NCBI GenBank assembly: GCA_014529385.2
Contig: CM043961.1
Coordinates: 10,342,478 to 10,406,477, forward strand
Direction of reading: 5' to 3'
Length of the DNA: 64,000 nucleotides
Source of the DNA: Adiantum capillus-veneris
Lineage: Eukaryota; Streptophyta; Polypodiopsida; Polypodiales; Pteridaceae
A model generated the notes under the pieces. That model was not told the origin of the DNA, made no database searches, and saw nothing but the letters and a program-made list of their open reading frames with translations. This document shows positions 21,901 through 32,478 of the stretch, piece after piece. Position numbers and translations under genes: made by a program. Each line of letters begins with the position of its first letter. Positions within the stretch are counted from its first letter, which is position 1.

Positions 21901-23686
21901 TGCCATAGCATATGAGAGCCGAAGGCTCAATAGTGATGAACGAGTCTTGGGCATTTATGAGAAAGAGCTTTTAGCTGTTCTACATGCCCTAGATACATGG
22001 AAGCACTACCTATTGGGGACTCCATTTATCCTACGAACCGACCACCAAAGTCTCAAGTATTTCATGACGCAAACCAAACTTTCCGACAAACAAATGAGGT
22101 GGGCAAATTTTCTTTCGCAATTTAATTTCCATATTGCTCACATAGCTGGTAAGCACAATCAAGTTGCCGATGCACTTTCACGACGACCAAAAGGTAATGC
22201 GGTGTCTATAGCTACTCACAATGATCTATCCTCTATGATAGATGAGTATGCTACTGACCCTGACTTTAGAGACATAATGTCAGCCCTTGCTTTGGGGAAG
22301 AAAGAGGAACCATTCACCTTGCAGGATGGTTATCTTCTCCACGGCAATAGGCTATGTGTTACCCATTCCCTTCGTGAGAAGGTTATGTATGAATCCCATG
22401 CTCCTCCATATGCAGGGCATAGAGGTATTCAACCTACTCTCCGAGGAGTAGAGACGTATTTCTATTGGCCTACCATGAAAGTGGACATACAAGAGTATGT
22501 TTCAAAATGTGTAGTATGCCAAAAGACCAAGTATGATAGAGGGAAGCAACCTGGATTACTCCAGCCATTGCCTATTCCAAATTCACCATGGGAGAGTATA
22601 TCCATGGATTTCATCTTTGGATTACCCAAGTCTATCCATGGGAATACAGGAATATGGACAATAGTCGACAGGTTTAGCAAGCAAGCACATTTTATTCCTG
22701 TCAAAAAGACTATTAAGGCACATCAAATGGCAACTCTCTTCATATCTCAGATTTTCAAGCACCATGGATTACCCACATCCATCGTGTCAGATAGAGATCC
22801 TAGAATGACCAGTAATTTCTGGAAAGGTCTCTTTGAAAATCTAGGAACAAGATTGAATTTCTCTTCGGCCTATCACCCACAAACGGATGGCCAAAGTGAG
22901 ATAGCCAATCTTACGATACTCGATCTACTCAAGACTTATGTTACCGAAGTAGATCAACGCTCACAATGGGAAAAGTATTTATCTCTAGTAGAGTATGCCT
23001 ACAATAATACTGTACATACTTCTACGGGGAAAGCACCTTTCGAGATCATAGAGGGAAGACCTAAAAGTCCCTTGCTACTCAAAGTACATGGGAAGATCTT
23101 CGCCGCCGATGAGTATAGCCGTGACCTACAAGAATCTTTTCAAAAGATTAGGGAGGCTATAGCCATCTCTCAACAAAGGCAAAAAGCTGCTGCTGATAAG
23201 CATAGAAGAGCCTTAATGTTCAAAGAAAATGATTGGGTCTTACTCAAGTTTCCTAAGGCTCGATTAAGGCAAACGACGGGCAAAAATCCTACGGGCCATC
23301 AAAAGTATTATGCTAAACTAGCAAAAAGATACTATGGTTCTTTCCAAATCTTGAAGCCCATTAATGAGACGGCTTATCAACTCAAGTTGCCCAACCATTG
23401 GCTTATACACAATGCCTTTCATGTAAGCCTACTTAAGCCCTACAAAGGAGAGCCACCAACCGAACCAATTATTGAAGACCCTCCCGAAGTTGAAGACCAA
23501 GAAGAGGTGCTACAACCCGAAGCTGTCCTTTGGAATGAAGACAAGGTACTACGACATGGTAAGATAATCCGACGGTATCTTATTAAGTTCAAAAATTATC
23601 ATTTTGAAGATGCTAAATGGATGCAAGGAGTACAACTTAAGGATAGTATGAACCTTGTCAATGCTTACAATGCTACATTAGAGTAA
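18950..23686 (+). CDS. Gag-Pol polyprotein of element 1 (1578 aa)
   Basis: Translation from the first ATG (18,950) is open to TAG/TAA-free 23,683; the open frame upstream starts only with TTG. Domains in order: Ser/Arg-rich N terminus; gag core at about 206-360 (RQWWASL, MKQFLPSD); CCHC knuckle CFKCGEQGHGYRSC at 433-446; retropepsin with DPGST at 492; RT with YRMCVDYRALN near 737 and the catalytic FFDDIII near 837; RNase H at about 963-1080 (QCDACGDCLGA, DHQSLKYF, ADALSRR); integrase zinc finger H-H-C-C at about 1149-1190; integrase core with MDF (about 1218), SDRDPR (about 1280) and QSEIAN (about 1314); a degenerate chromodomain at about 1537-1573 (YLIKFKNYHFEDAKW). Gag and Pol are in one frame with no shift. 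One defect stands out: an 18-codon in-frame deletion at residue ~902, between RT and RNase H, relative to element 2. Confidence 0.95.
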   Translation: MADNNQESRMNIDSFDFAHEGANDDAPMFVNYLVTRLQQAMGNPVLQAEVTQQLRAYGISLPLPEERELRRPLEETPKRRLSPIREEESKEKESNDSLSSSEDVAPRRRRSRRSPTPPKRKRATYSPSPHHSERQERKQRKKRARKRSPSSPSSSPSSSSDESYGYSPREYKRGGHRKSFPAWRRSQKLKKFKEGGKSISFLTYDGTFGAIDKVLAFIQQFDAAFGDEGFTESSKLCHVAMHFQKSARQWWASLRGNGEAPKTWKTLRVSIMKQFLPSDTKDKVLTEWHGLKLLSHESINKYVDKFWDLHLKATVFQKIDFVEQRQQFCAGLPEEMAEYINSQRPGTITEVIHHTMVASRINFHQGARRNVKPMENKDKNDAKGKSNAQNNSQGTSNNNNNNNNNWSKEKGVYKGKNKLSPEELEAFRKDHKCFKCGEQGHGYRSCPKKNTRNETPRASTIEAPKEDAHCKGSSLSYAWGKVREHDAFILFDPGSTLNFISIELATKLGIQAFEMGDIVTADAAFKGQQASVTPLIGKLRLHVQSYVDKEDFFISPLQHQDVILGAPWFDRMAANMKFPERRIYFTYRGKNMYIDANERGRTIPLVNPLSFDKSMKSSVSAYMIYVKESLKANNVSSNENDRNQEELDLSTFLKGFQDVFIDDIPMDLPPKRGDDDHRIELLSGSSPPNKPPYRVSQAQQEEIMRQVQELVDKEMVRPSSSPFCSPVLLVQKKDGTYRMCVDYRALNHITIKNRFPVPWVEDLFDKLQGSIYFSRIDLKSGYHQIRIVDEDILKTAFRTTFGLYEYLVMPFGLTNAPATFNRLMEKIFRPYRKFTGVFFDDIIIYSKSLEEHKQHLQVIFQALRENKLFLNQKKSEFFLQEIQYLGHIISHDGIRMDPSKLEVMCAYYRRFIAKFSQVAGPLHDLTKKNVKFVWTAKEQNAFEKLKEKLTSQPVLVLPDLSKPFEVQCDACGDCLGAVLLQEGHAIAYESRRLNSDERVLGIYEKELLAVLHALDTWKHYLLGTPFILRTDHQSLKYFMTQTKLSDKQMRWANFLSQFNFHIAHIAGKHNQVADALSRRPKGNAVSIATHNDLSSMIDEYATDPDFRDIMSALALGKKEEPFTLQDGYLLHGNRLCVTHSLREKVMYESHAPPYAGHRGIQPTLRGVETYFYWPTMKVDIQEYVSKCVVCQKTKYDRGKQPGLLQPLPIPNSPWESISMDFIFGLPKSIHGNTGIWTIVDRFSKQAHFIPVKKTIKAHQMATLFISQIFKHHGLPTSIVSDRDPRMTSNFWKGLFENLGTRLNFSSAYHPQTDGQSEIANLTILDLLKTYVTEVDQRSQWEKYLSLVEYAYNNTVHTSTGKAPFEIIEGRPKSPLLLKVHGKIFAADEYSRDLQESFQKIREAIAISQQRQKAAADKHRRALMFKENDWVLLKFPKARLRQTTGKNPTGHQKYYAKLAKRYYGSFQILKPINETAYQLKLPNHWLIHNAFHVSLLKPYKGEPPTEPIIEDPPEVEDQEEVLQPEAVLWNEDKVLRHGKIIRRYLIKFKNYHFEDAKWMQGVQLKDSMNLVNAYNATLE

Positions 23687-24050
23687 GCATGTACAACTCT
23701 CTTTTAATGACTCATGTTTTTGTCTTATAAGACTAATCCTCTTTTTTATTGTGCACAAATTTAACTAGTATGTATGCTTAGAATCATGTTTGTGATGACG
23801 ACGTCTCTCAAACACCAAGTAGAATTTGTCACTCTACTTTGGGAGAATGAAATGAACTAAAGAGCAGACATGCTTGCGGCAGCTATGTCTCCCAAGCACC
23901 AAATGGATTAGTCATCCATCTTGGAAAGATGTCGTAGGGTAAAAAAGGGATCCTCTACCCGCTAAGTACGATTGACTAATGACTAATGACTAAGCCTTTA
24001 TCTCTTCTACCTCATAGTCGAGGACGACTATGATTTCAAGAGAGAGTTAA
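23687..24050 (+). other. 3' untranslated region and polypurine tract of element 1
   Basis: Contains the perfect hairpin CATAGTCG-AGGA-CGACTATG (24,013-24,032) just upstream of the purine-rich AAGAGAGAGTTAA (24,038-24,050) that abuts the 3' LTR. The hairpin and the surrounding region are conserved in element 2. Confidence 0.75.
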
Positions 24051-25682
24051 TGTCATAAAATCTAATATCTAACCAACCCAAATGATTTTCTCATATTAAA
24101 TTGATCACTTAATGTGGGAGAATAAACGGGAACAAGTGTTAAGATATAGATATGTGCTTATAGATCTATCTCAACACGGGGCCAATAGTAAAGGGGCCCA
24201 AATGGGAGATGGTCCATCAAGAGCAAGGCTAACCAATGGAGCATAAGACCTTAGGGTTAGCTTCATTGAAGGCCTCCAATAATGTGTGTAAAAGTCCTTT
24301 GACCTTAGGTAAGCTAGGGCTGAGCTTGAGGTGGGAACCCGGCCCAAGCTCGAGGTGTTTGTCCTGCTTGAGGTGCTTGTCGTGCTTAAGGTGTTTGTCC
24401 TGCTTGAGGTGCTTGATTAAGGTGCTTGAGGTGCTTGACTTACTCCATGCTTGAGGTGCTTGACTTGCCGCTTGATTACGGTGCTTGAGGTGCCTTGACA
24501 TGCTTGCCTGAGATGCTTGTGGGAATACCCCCTAGTCCAAGTGCTTTGTCATGCTTGATGACTAAGGTGCTTGAGCTCCTAAAGTCAAAAGCATCCCTAC
24601 AAGAGGGGGGGCGAGCCCTTTTCCTAGGGATTAGAGAGAGAACACACACTCACACTCACAAGGGAAGCCCCAGCTTGAAGAGGCAGCAAGGACACATGTC
24701 AGGTCCCTACCCATGTTACCTTCATGTGTTGCTTGAAGCCTATTGGCTAGGCTTCAAAGGGGTCCAATGATAAATTACTTGAATTATCTAATTGTTTTTG
24801 CATTTATCAAGTCCTCTCTCTCAAAGGGGAAAGGGGGACACTTGTCCCAAGGCTATCCCTGTTGCTTGTAATAGGCTCTGCTTGTGATTGGCTAGGCCTG
24901 GAGGGGGGGTCCAATGAGCTTCAAACATGAGCTACAAGGGGGGGTCGACCCAAGCAAGCTAGGGGGGTGCTTAGGGGGTATACTCACCCACACACACTCA
25001 CAAGCACTCTCATTGTGTACTATGCAAAGTGCAAGAGCTCCCTCTCCTTCTCCAAGCAAGTAGAGGTTGAGAGCCTACACCAACACTCTTGGCTATGGAG
25101 TGCAAATCCAACCAAGAGCCATGCTTCAATGCTTAAGCTTGCCATCTTCTTCTTCTTCATTACTATGCTATTATGTATGCTAGCAACAAGAGTATGATAA
25201 GTGAGGAACTAATTCTTTCTCCTACGAAATGTTTCTTCTTCCTCTTCCCTACCCTCATTCCCTGCTAGCTCTCTCCACCTTCGAAGGTGTTTGAGGTCTT
25301 GGGACTGAGGCTTGGGATAGTTAAAGCTTTCTTCAAGTTTATGTTATGTTTGTGATGCATGAAGCCTTCCATCTTCATGGCGTCACCTGGGTCACAAGGA
25401 ACACAAAGACTGTATTGTAACAAGTCTCTCTTTATGGGAGAAATCATAATACAAATGCCTATTGGAGGGGGGACCGGCTCCACATAAATCCGGTCCTCAA
25501 CTGTTGTCATGTTCTCTAAACTCTGTCTCTTGCAAAAGTATTGTCTATGCCAAGTTAACTAATTGCTATGATTATGTTGCTATCTTCAATTATGTCTACC
25601 CGCTATGCTCACAAAATCATTTCTTGAAAGTACTCTCATTAAATTCCGCTATTCTCAAATTGAATAGGCAAATTCCATTACA
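24051..25682 (+). repeat. 3' LTR of element 1
   Basis: 1,632 bp, about 98.8 percent identical to the 5' LTR. Differences include GAGGGG versus GAGGGGGGG and scattered transitions. Confidence 0.95.
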
Positions 25683-25687
25683 GTGTC

Positions 25688-28680
25688 TCCGTTTATGCGG
25701 GCATTGATTATTCCTCCACGTTAGGCTCTAGGCCCTCAGTGGGAACCCAAGGTAGTACCACTCAGGATCCACATATTGCATCTAGTGACTCTTTCTCTGA
25801 ATACGATGTCATGGAAGGTTACCCGATGCCCAATCTTGATAGTTCAAGCCAAGGCATGCATGCCATGGGCCCACGGTCTGGGCCGAACGTGCTTAGCCGC
25901 TTGAAGGAGACTTTTAGTAGACCCACTCGCTCTGAACATGGAGCTAACGATGTGAATGAAGGGGTTGGAGAAGTAAATTCTCCATTCATGACCAATGTAG
26001 ACCCCATGCTCGTGGAGAGTGTGCATGTGAATACTCCATTCACTGCACCCTTTGACTCTCAGAGCTATTCCCCTCTGAGGTTATATTACCTGATGGTAGA
26101 AGCCTTGCCAAAGTGCAAGAGGTTGAGCGATATATCATTGCAACTAGGGAAAGGGAAATCGAGAGCCTACACAAGGTAGACCAATGGAGAGAGTTAAAAG
26201 TGAATGCCCCTATGTCAACATTTATGGTAGGTGAGCAATCGAGTGCTTCTGAATTAGCAACCACTAAGGGTCAACCCATAGAGAGCCACATTGCATGTAG
26301 TTCAAAGGACACCCCTAGCATCTCAATCCTAGATGGAGCATTTCTAAATGAAAACTGGGAGTATGAATTACAAACGAAGACATTAAACGACCTATACATA
26401 GGTCACACCTATCACGTGGGTTGATTAGATGTCCTACAATCCACAACGGGTGCTACTAGCGTAGAGGATCATCAACAAAGAGTTTGTGATGTTATCTATA
26501 GGGTTATTGAGTTGGAGAGGCTAAATAAAGGGATCCACATGCCATCAATGGGTCTCATGAGATGCCTAGATACAGGGAAGGCTAAGCAACCAACTTTATC
26601 ACAAATGGAGACTCCCTCGATAAGCCCGATGGATCCTCCATATGTTGTTTTGCGAGGGGTCTCAGTACAATCTGAGCCCACGAGTGATAGCTTTATTTTT
26701 CCAAGTTTAGCTCATATTTCTCTTTGATGACACCACGGCTATCATGCCTACCCCAGCGATGGGCATGACAAAAAACACGCCATGGACCTCATTCATTGGT
26801 GAAGCACTGCTACATGGTGGCCCAATGCCTACAACAGTACCTACAAGTGTGTATCAATCATATACACCTATAGGTCATCGTACTCATATAGCTCCTAACC
26901 TCCCATTGTTTCAACAACTTATGCTCCACAACCACAACATCCAACCCCTTATTTCAATGAGACCATACCAACTAGCATTAGCATGTCACATCCGATGTCT
27001 GCTATGCCTAGAGCCACACATATGAACTTCCGACCACCACCTGGCACGACATTGCACCCAACTTGGAACCCAAGGGCTGCATATACACCAAACCCAATGC
27101 CAATCCCCATTCCACATGCATTCTCGAGGGCACATGTCCCCACTATACCTGCTCATTTAGGTGACTTGGCAACATTTTCTCAAGTTATCGATCGATCTAA
27201 AGTTAAAAATATGCGTAGCACGCCTGATAGAGAGCCTAGAAGTAAGGCAGTACAAATAGCCAAGCTCACACAAAAATTTAGTTGAGACGGGGATGTGAGA
27301 AATTATATCATTGTTTGAACAAATATGCAACTCCCTCGGAGAACACGATGACCTGCATAAGAGTAATGCTTTAAGCCTGACCTTGAGTGGGAAGGTTGGG
27401 GATTGGTATAGAACCCTAAGGATGGAAGAGAAAACAAGTTACCCTACTCTTAGGAGAATGTTCTTGAAAGAGTACATACGGAAGGGAGTACTTTAGGGTG
27501 TAGCATCTCAACTCCAAAAAACCCAACGAGAGGAAGGAGAGTCCGTGAGAGACTTTATTAGTCCCTTGAAGCATTTGAATTCTCGTTGTAATCCAAATGA
27601 GTGCTTCAATAATAACCAATTTCTCGATAGATTCATTAGGGGACTACGACATGAGGATATCTACAATGGTCTAGTCATTAGAGGTATCAGCACCTGAAAA
27701 GCAGTCACCACCAACGCGATCCAATTAGAGGACAACTTAATGATTCAAGGAGAAAGAGTATCTGTTGAGCCTAAATGTACTAGCTCGCAAGCAATGGGGC
27801 ATGAGCCAATGACCATAAAGCCTATTGCTAAAGCCAAAGATATCTGGGATGACTTTAGCATAATCTCACCAAGGCCTTTCAAGAAAGTCTTAGAGACAAT
27901 TGTGCTCCACAAAATAATCATATGTATCCAAGAAGGGAGCAACAATGGTGCTCAGTTTTCTATAATCCGCATAGTACCAGTGAATGCCCTACGTTTAAAG
28001 TAAAATTTAATGGGAATTGCAATGCACGTGGAAGATATGGTCATCAAGCCAAGGATTGCATAGTGTTTAAACGCGCGATGGCCAATAGACCAACCTTAGC
28101 ATGGACGAACACACCTCGAGTGCCTGCATTGATGCCAACCCCACATCTTGAACAACCGTCACAACACATGGTCCCTAGGGCCCAAAATGTTATTCAGAAA
28201 ACACCCTTACGACCTCTAGTTCTAGGACCGCAACCCCCACATCCGAGAATCACTTCAGTGAATCAAGTGGGTTGTGAGTCATCTACTACTTTTTTGGAAG
28301 GCTGTGAGGAAGATATAGAGCCTAATATTGCCTGTGGGATTGATGCACTTGAAGAAATTCCATAATACTACACGGAGGACTATTGGGGACAAGTCAAACA
28401 TGTCTATCAAGTAGCTGCTCTTGTGGCAAGGGACCAAAATATCAATTTCACTGCCAAGAGACCACCTCTTCAATGCTATGAGTGTGGAGGTTCACATCGT
28501 GTAGCCGAATGTCTCATTAGACTACAAAAGAATGCCACACTAATACAAACCAATCAAGCGGGCACATCTACAATGCCGATACTCATGTATAATCGATGTG
28601 GCCTAGATCATTTGATTGCCCAATGTCCTAATAATCCAAATGCGCCAGATCATGCCATTGAATTTCATTGAGGTTATTGA
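25688..28680 (+). pseudogene. Gag region of the outer element
   Basis: Interrupted frames (25,739-26,179; 26,113-26,424; 26,744-27,285; 27,311-27,496; 27,922-28,365; 28,423-28,671) read in series. The capsid-like core lies at about 27,290-27,690, with NALSLTLSGKVGDWY, TLRRMFLKEYI and GLRHEDIYNGLV in shifting frames. Three zinc-knuckle-like motifs follow: CNARGRYGHQAKDC (about 28,020; second Cys now Arg), CYECGGSHRVAEC (about 28,473; one residue short before His) and YNRCGLDHLIAQC (about 28,590; first Cys now Tyr). Several in-frame stops mean no Gag can be made. Confidence 0.75.
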
Positions 28681-29469
28681 GGAGCCATCACAAAGTATGT
28701 ATGTACACAATCGATGCTCCAAAACCAAAATTATATTCTTGAAGAAAGAGACACAGCATCAATTGACCAATCTCAGAAGGAAGGAAGAGATTACAAAAAT
28801 TAGCAAAGTCAGATTCTAGATCGAAGACCAACATAGGGACTGGTGACGACCTCATATATATGAACGACGCTGAAGAGGATTCTGATTTAGGTGAGACCAT
28901 GGAGACTAAAATGACACTAGGAAACAAACAAACAAGGAAGATCGTCATGATCCACAATGGCCAGGATCCAAGAAGAAGATAGGAACTTACCCAAGCCCTA
29001 CAGAGGAGATCGAGCGAGTCAAGCAATTAATGGGTTTAGTAGAAGAGACCCAAAAGGATCTAGAGCCAGCACTTAGGCATATTGAGATTACCGACACAGT
29101 GTTCCCTACGCAAAAGCAACCTACAAGTCCATAGACCACTATTCATACCAAGTGTTATTCTAGAATAAAGTGACTTTAAGTCATGGGAAAGTGGGCGTAC
29201 TCCCTTCTTGTTGGAGAGAATGTTTACAAAGGGATTACTTGACCCTATCGAAGAAATGGAGATCCCATCCTCCCCACTCAAGGGACTGAAGCCCAAAAAG
29301 TGCCATTAAATATTGCCAAATTGATGGATTTCATGGCTTCAAAAGTTAGAACCACCATCATGTCCAAACTATATGGAGACCCGAAGCTATTCTTAGCTCT
29401 TCAAGCTTTCCTCAATGGAGAACTGAAAGTCGGGCTACCACAATTTGCACAGATGGATGGAGCTAGGAG
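28681..29469 (+). pseudogene. Gag-protease linker of the outer element, decayed
   Basis: Short broken frames with an acidic segment (about 28,845-28,930) and no recognisable domain. By position it should link nucleocapsid to protease. Confidence 0.4.
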
Positions 29470-29885
29470 GTGCCAATAGAGGAAGAACACTTAGATCCAC
29501 AACCCAACCTAGATGATAACTATGTTGTTGAGATACATGTTAACAAGTTGGGACAATACTTTGAAGGCGATGAATCCAATGCAACCATACCAACCACTAC
29601 CAAGGGATTAATTGTGAAAGGAATCCTTGCTGGGAATCTATGGGAAGACCTCACCTTGGGACTACAAACATAGTGGTAAAGACGGCCAATGGGACTATTG
29701 ATAAGCCTATTGGGATGCTAGAAGATCTCCAGATCAAGGTATTTGGACAAAAAATAAGGCATACCTTCATTGTTATGGATTTTTCCAAGCACACTATGTC
29801 GTTTGCGATGATCTTAGGACATCCTTTCATGAGGGAAGCAAAATTGGTGCATGACTGGTCTAAAAACCATGTCTACTTGTTGTAG
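29470..29885 (+). pseudogene. Retropepsin-like protease remnant of the outer element
   Basis: The frame 29,640-29,885 reads VKTANGTIDKPIGMLEDL, then MILGHPFMREAKLVHDW, the C-terminal half of a Tat/Athila-type retropepsin (A-D-G-S...PIG..ED...LGRPFL). The expected catalytic D-[ST]-G-A segment is not visible just upstream, where the frame ends in a stop, so the protease is incomplete. Confidence 0.7.
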
Positions 29886-30988
29886 TTCCAAGACTCTGTC
29901 ATTCAAGTGGATCTTGTAACTAGTCGAGCACATCCTCTAGGAAACAAATTATAATTGATCATAGATCTGACACCACAATTAACTCGGCCCCATTGCCGTA
30001 TTATTTACACGTGTAAAATGGACACAGATGTTGGGAAAGATTCTCCTTACATGGATGTTCTACTTGGGATGACTGAGTCTGACAATGTGGACTGGGTCCA
30101 CCTAGTAGCAACCATAGACACTTGGGAAAATAGGGGGACGACCTGGGTAACATCTGAGGGGGATGAAATTCCACAACTCGTACCTTTAAATATGGTAGTA
30201 GCAATGCATATAGCTTCTGATGACCTACCAGATGAAGGCTTGATTGACATTGGAACCAGTAGCGTAACAAAAGACTATAGTCTACACGATTTGGAGTGAG
30301 AATCATCAATTGAAATTGACCCTGAAGACGAATAATCTGAGTTAAATCTTGGTGCAAATGTGGGGACAAACCATTCAGGGCCCAGTGGTACCCTAGATGA
30401 AAATCTATCCGGGAGAGGACAAGACATGAGTAGCGATTCATCTAGTCACTCTTCACTAGAAATCGGACTTAATAGAAAATTAAACAAAAGGAGTAAGCGA
30501 TATAAGAGGCGATGATATGGAGCAAATGTGCGTGCTAGGATAAATGAAAAGAAATCTACCGCAGAATGGCTTAATTATATAGGGGCATGTGATGCTCATC
30601 AAAAGCTGGTAGATAACTGAGGTGAATACCTTCAAAGCGTCATGTGGTGTAGTCCACAACCCATTGACATCGCACAATTAGAGGCTACAGAGAAGCCAAA
30701 GTTGAGCCGTACTGTAAGGAGACGATAAAATCGAGAGCTAGATCAACAACAAAAGGAAGCGGGAGAGAAGTCACAGTCCACAGAACAACAAGACCCCATA
30801 GACTTACATCTTGCACCTGAGCATTTCAAATCCTACACCACGAAGGAGTGTAAGGTTGCGTATACAAAGGCCCAGAGAATGCCTATTGATGATGGAAGCA
30901 ATGGAGTCTATGACGGTCCAACAATAGTTAAGGAAATAAAGTTAGCAAAACTAGCCAGGAGTCCAAACTTGTTTTCATTGCCCAAGAT
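29886..30988 (+). pseudogene. Protease-RT linker region of the outer element, decayed
   Basis: A frame at 29,955-30,299 is acidic and otherwise anonymous. Between 30,300 and 30,988 only short pieces remain. In intact relatives this space holds an acidic linker before RT. Confidence 0.4.
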
Positions 30989-31885
30989 TTGACAGAGATT
31001 GAGGAATATGTACTCAAGGAGCTTCTCAAGGAATTCAAGGATATATTTTCTTGGACATATCATGATATGAAAGGTGTTCCACCTTCCGTGGTACAACACA
31101 CAATCCCCATGAATAGCATGGCTAAATCGGTCCAGCAACGACCCTACCCAATGAATCCTAAGTATGCAAAAATTGCTCAAGAAGAAATTGAAAAGCTTGT
31201 CAAATGCGGATTCATATACCCTATTGAGCACTCACAATGGGTGTCTCCAATAGTTATTGTGCTAAGAAATAATGGGAAACTCAGAGTGTGCGTGGATCTC
31301 AAGAAGGTCAATGCTGCCACTAGGAGAGACCATTACTCCTTGCCATATTCAAAACATGTGCTTGAAAGAGTTGTAGGGAAGGAAGATTATAGCTTTTTAG
31401 ATGGGTACTCTGGCTACAACCGAATCACAATTGCATGAGAGGACCAAGCTAAAACTGCTTTTATAACCAAATTTGGAGTATTTGCATTTTGTGTTATGGC
31501 TTTTGGCTTTACCAATGCCCTTGCTACCTTCCAAAGATTAATAAAGACTGCTTTTAGAGAATATTTGAGGGAGTTTTCCGAAGCTTTCGAATATTTGAGG
31601 GAGTTGGAAAGAACATCTATCATGTTTACAAAAAGTGTTTGAAAAGCGCAGATTGTATTGCATCTCATTAAACCCTTTCAAATGCCAATTGTGGGTTAGC
31701 GTGGAGTCATTTTAGGGCACATAGTGTCCAAAAATGGGATTTCCACAGATGAGAGAAAAATTAAAGCCATTCCCAATTTGCCAGCACCTACAAACTATAA
31801 AGGAGTTTAAAGGTTCATGGGCCATGTTGGTTATTACCAACGGTTTATTTTAAACTTTGCCGAGATAGCTCGCTCATTGTACAAG
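30989..31885 (+). pseudogene. Reverse transcriptase, N-terminal part, of the outer element
   Basis: Readable order: EEYVLKELLKEFKDIFSW, QQRPYPMNPKYA, GFIYPIEHSQWVSPIVIV, KLRVCVDLKKVNAATRRD, SFLDGYSGYNRITIA, then after a TGA stop KTAFITKFGVFAFCVMAFG and NALATFQRL, then ILGHIVSKNGIS and FMGHVGYYQRF. The catalytic F-[LV]-D-D motif expected after EYLREF is absent; in its place is a local duplication of GAATATTTGAGGGAGTT (31,557 and 31,589). The frame is cut at 31,885 after SLYK by the organelle-derived block and resumes near 37,870. Confidence 0.85.
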
Positions 31886-31926
31886 CGTTAGCACTCTTTT
31901 GTTCATCAATCAAGCGTGTTCGTTCC

Positions 31927-32043
31927 GTCCGGGCATCCTAGTAAAACGCGGAACACCCGATCCCACTCCGACCTCGATATGTGAAAAGCGTTTTCTGCCA
32001 TATGTACTGAGAATTCTCGGGAGACGTGGTTGACAGCCCGGAC
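31927..32043 (+). rRNA. rrn5: Mitochondrial 5S rRNA, left copy (in nuclear insert)
   Basis: The 117-nt segment has a perfect 8-bp closing stem, GTCCGGGC with GCCCGGAC, and the conserved internal phrases CACCCGATCCCACTCCGACC, TCGATATGTG, CATATGTACTGA and TCGGGAGAC of plant mitochondrial 5S rRNA. It lies in the left 162-bp repeat, in the same orientation as the right copy. Transcription in the nucleus is unlikely. Confidence 0.85.
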
Positions 32044-32478
32044 CCACAAATCGTATATGCGATTGCCTTCAGATGCGAATCTGGTATCGGCCAGAAACAA
32101 TGCAATGAAAGAGCTACGCCATTCATATTACTTTAGACAAGGAGCGAAGGGTTCAAATCCCATTTCCTCCTAATCGCGATTACCTGTTTGGTTAACGGCG
32201 ACATAGGTTGGCTCATCAAAGCTTCAAAGAGGAAATACCTTGAAGAGGGTCTGTTTCGCTCGATTTCTGCCATCCTAGGACTCCATGTTTTGTGAAGGCA
32301 AAGAGGACTTAAACCTCTGGCAGCCCCGGTGCTATTGCCTCGCTTTTCCGCTCGCATTTTCAGGATCGGAAAGGAAACAAGCGACACCAAACGAATCACG
32401 GCTCTTTTGGTTTGGTTGAGATAATATTCTTCATCCTCAGACAAGTGAAAGCAAAGTTCCCGTTTTTCTTTCCTACTA
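32044..32478. other. Mitochondrial-type spacer
   Basis: Includes AAGGGTTCAAATCCC (about 32,148-32,162), which resembles a tRNA T-arm followed by a short acceptor, but no matching D-arm is clear. No frame is supported. Confidence 0.35.

Larger units (their letters stand above)
16907..25682 (+). mobile_element. Element 1: chromovirus-like Ty3/gypsy retrotransposon, near-intact
   Basis: Complete element of 8,776 bp. LTRs begin TGTCATAAAATC and end ATTCCATTACA. Perfect 5-bp target duplications GTGTC flank it (16,902-16,906 and 25,683-25,687). The initiator-Met PBS follows the 5' LTR by one base, and a purine-rich AAGAGAGAGTTAA precedes the 3' LTR. A single gag-pol frame fills the interior. By eye the LTRs (1,629 and 1,632 bp) differ by roughly 19 substitutions and a 3-bp indel, about 1.2 percent, so the insertion is fairly recent. 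It sits in the leader of the outer element, and removing it rejoins that leader exactly. Confidence 0.97.
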
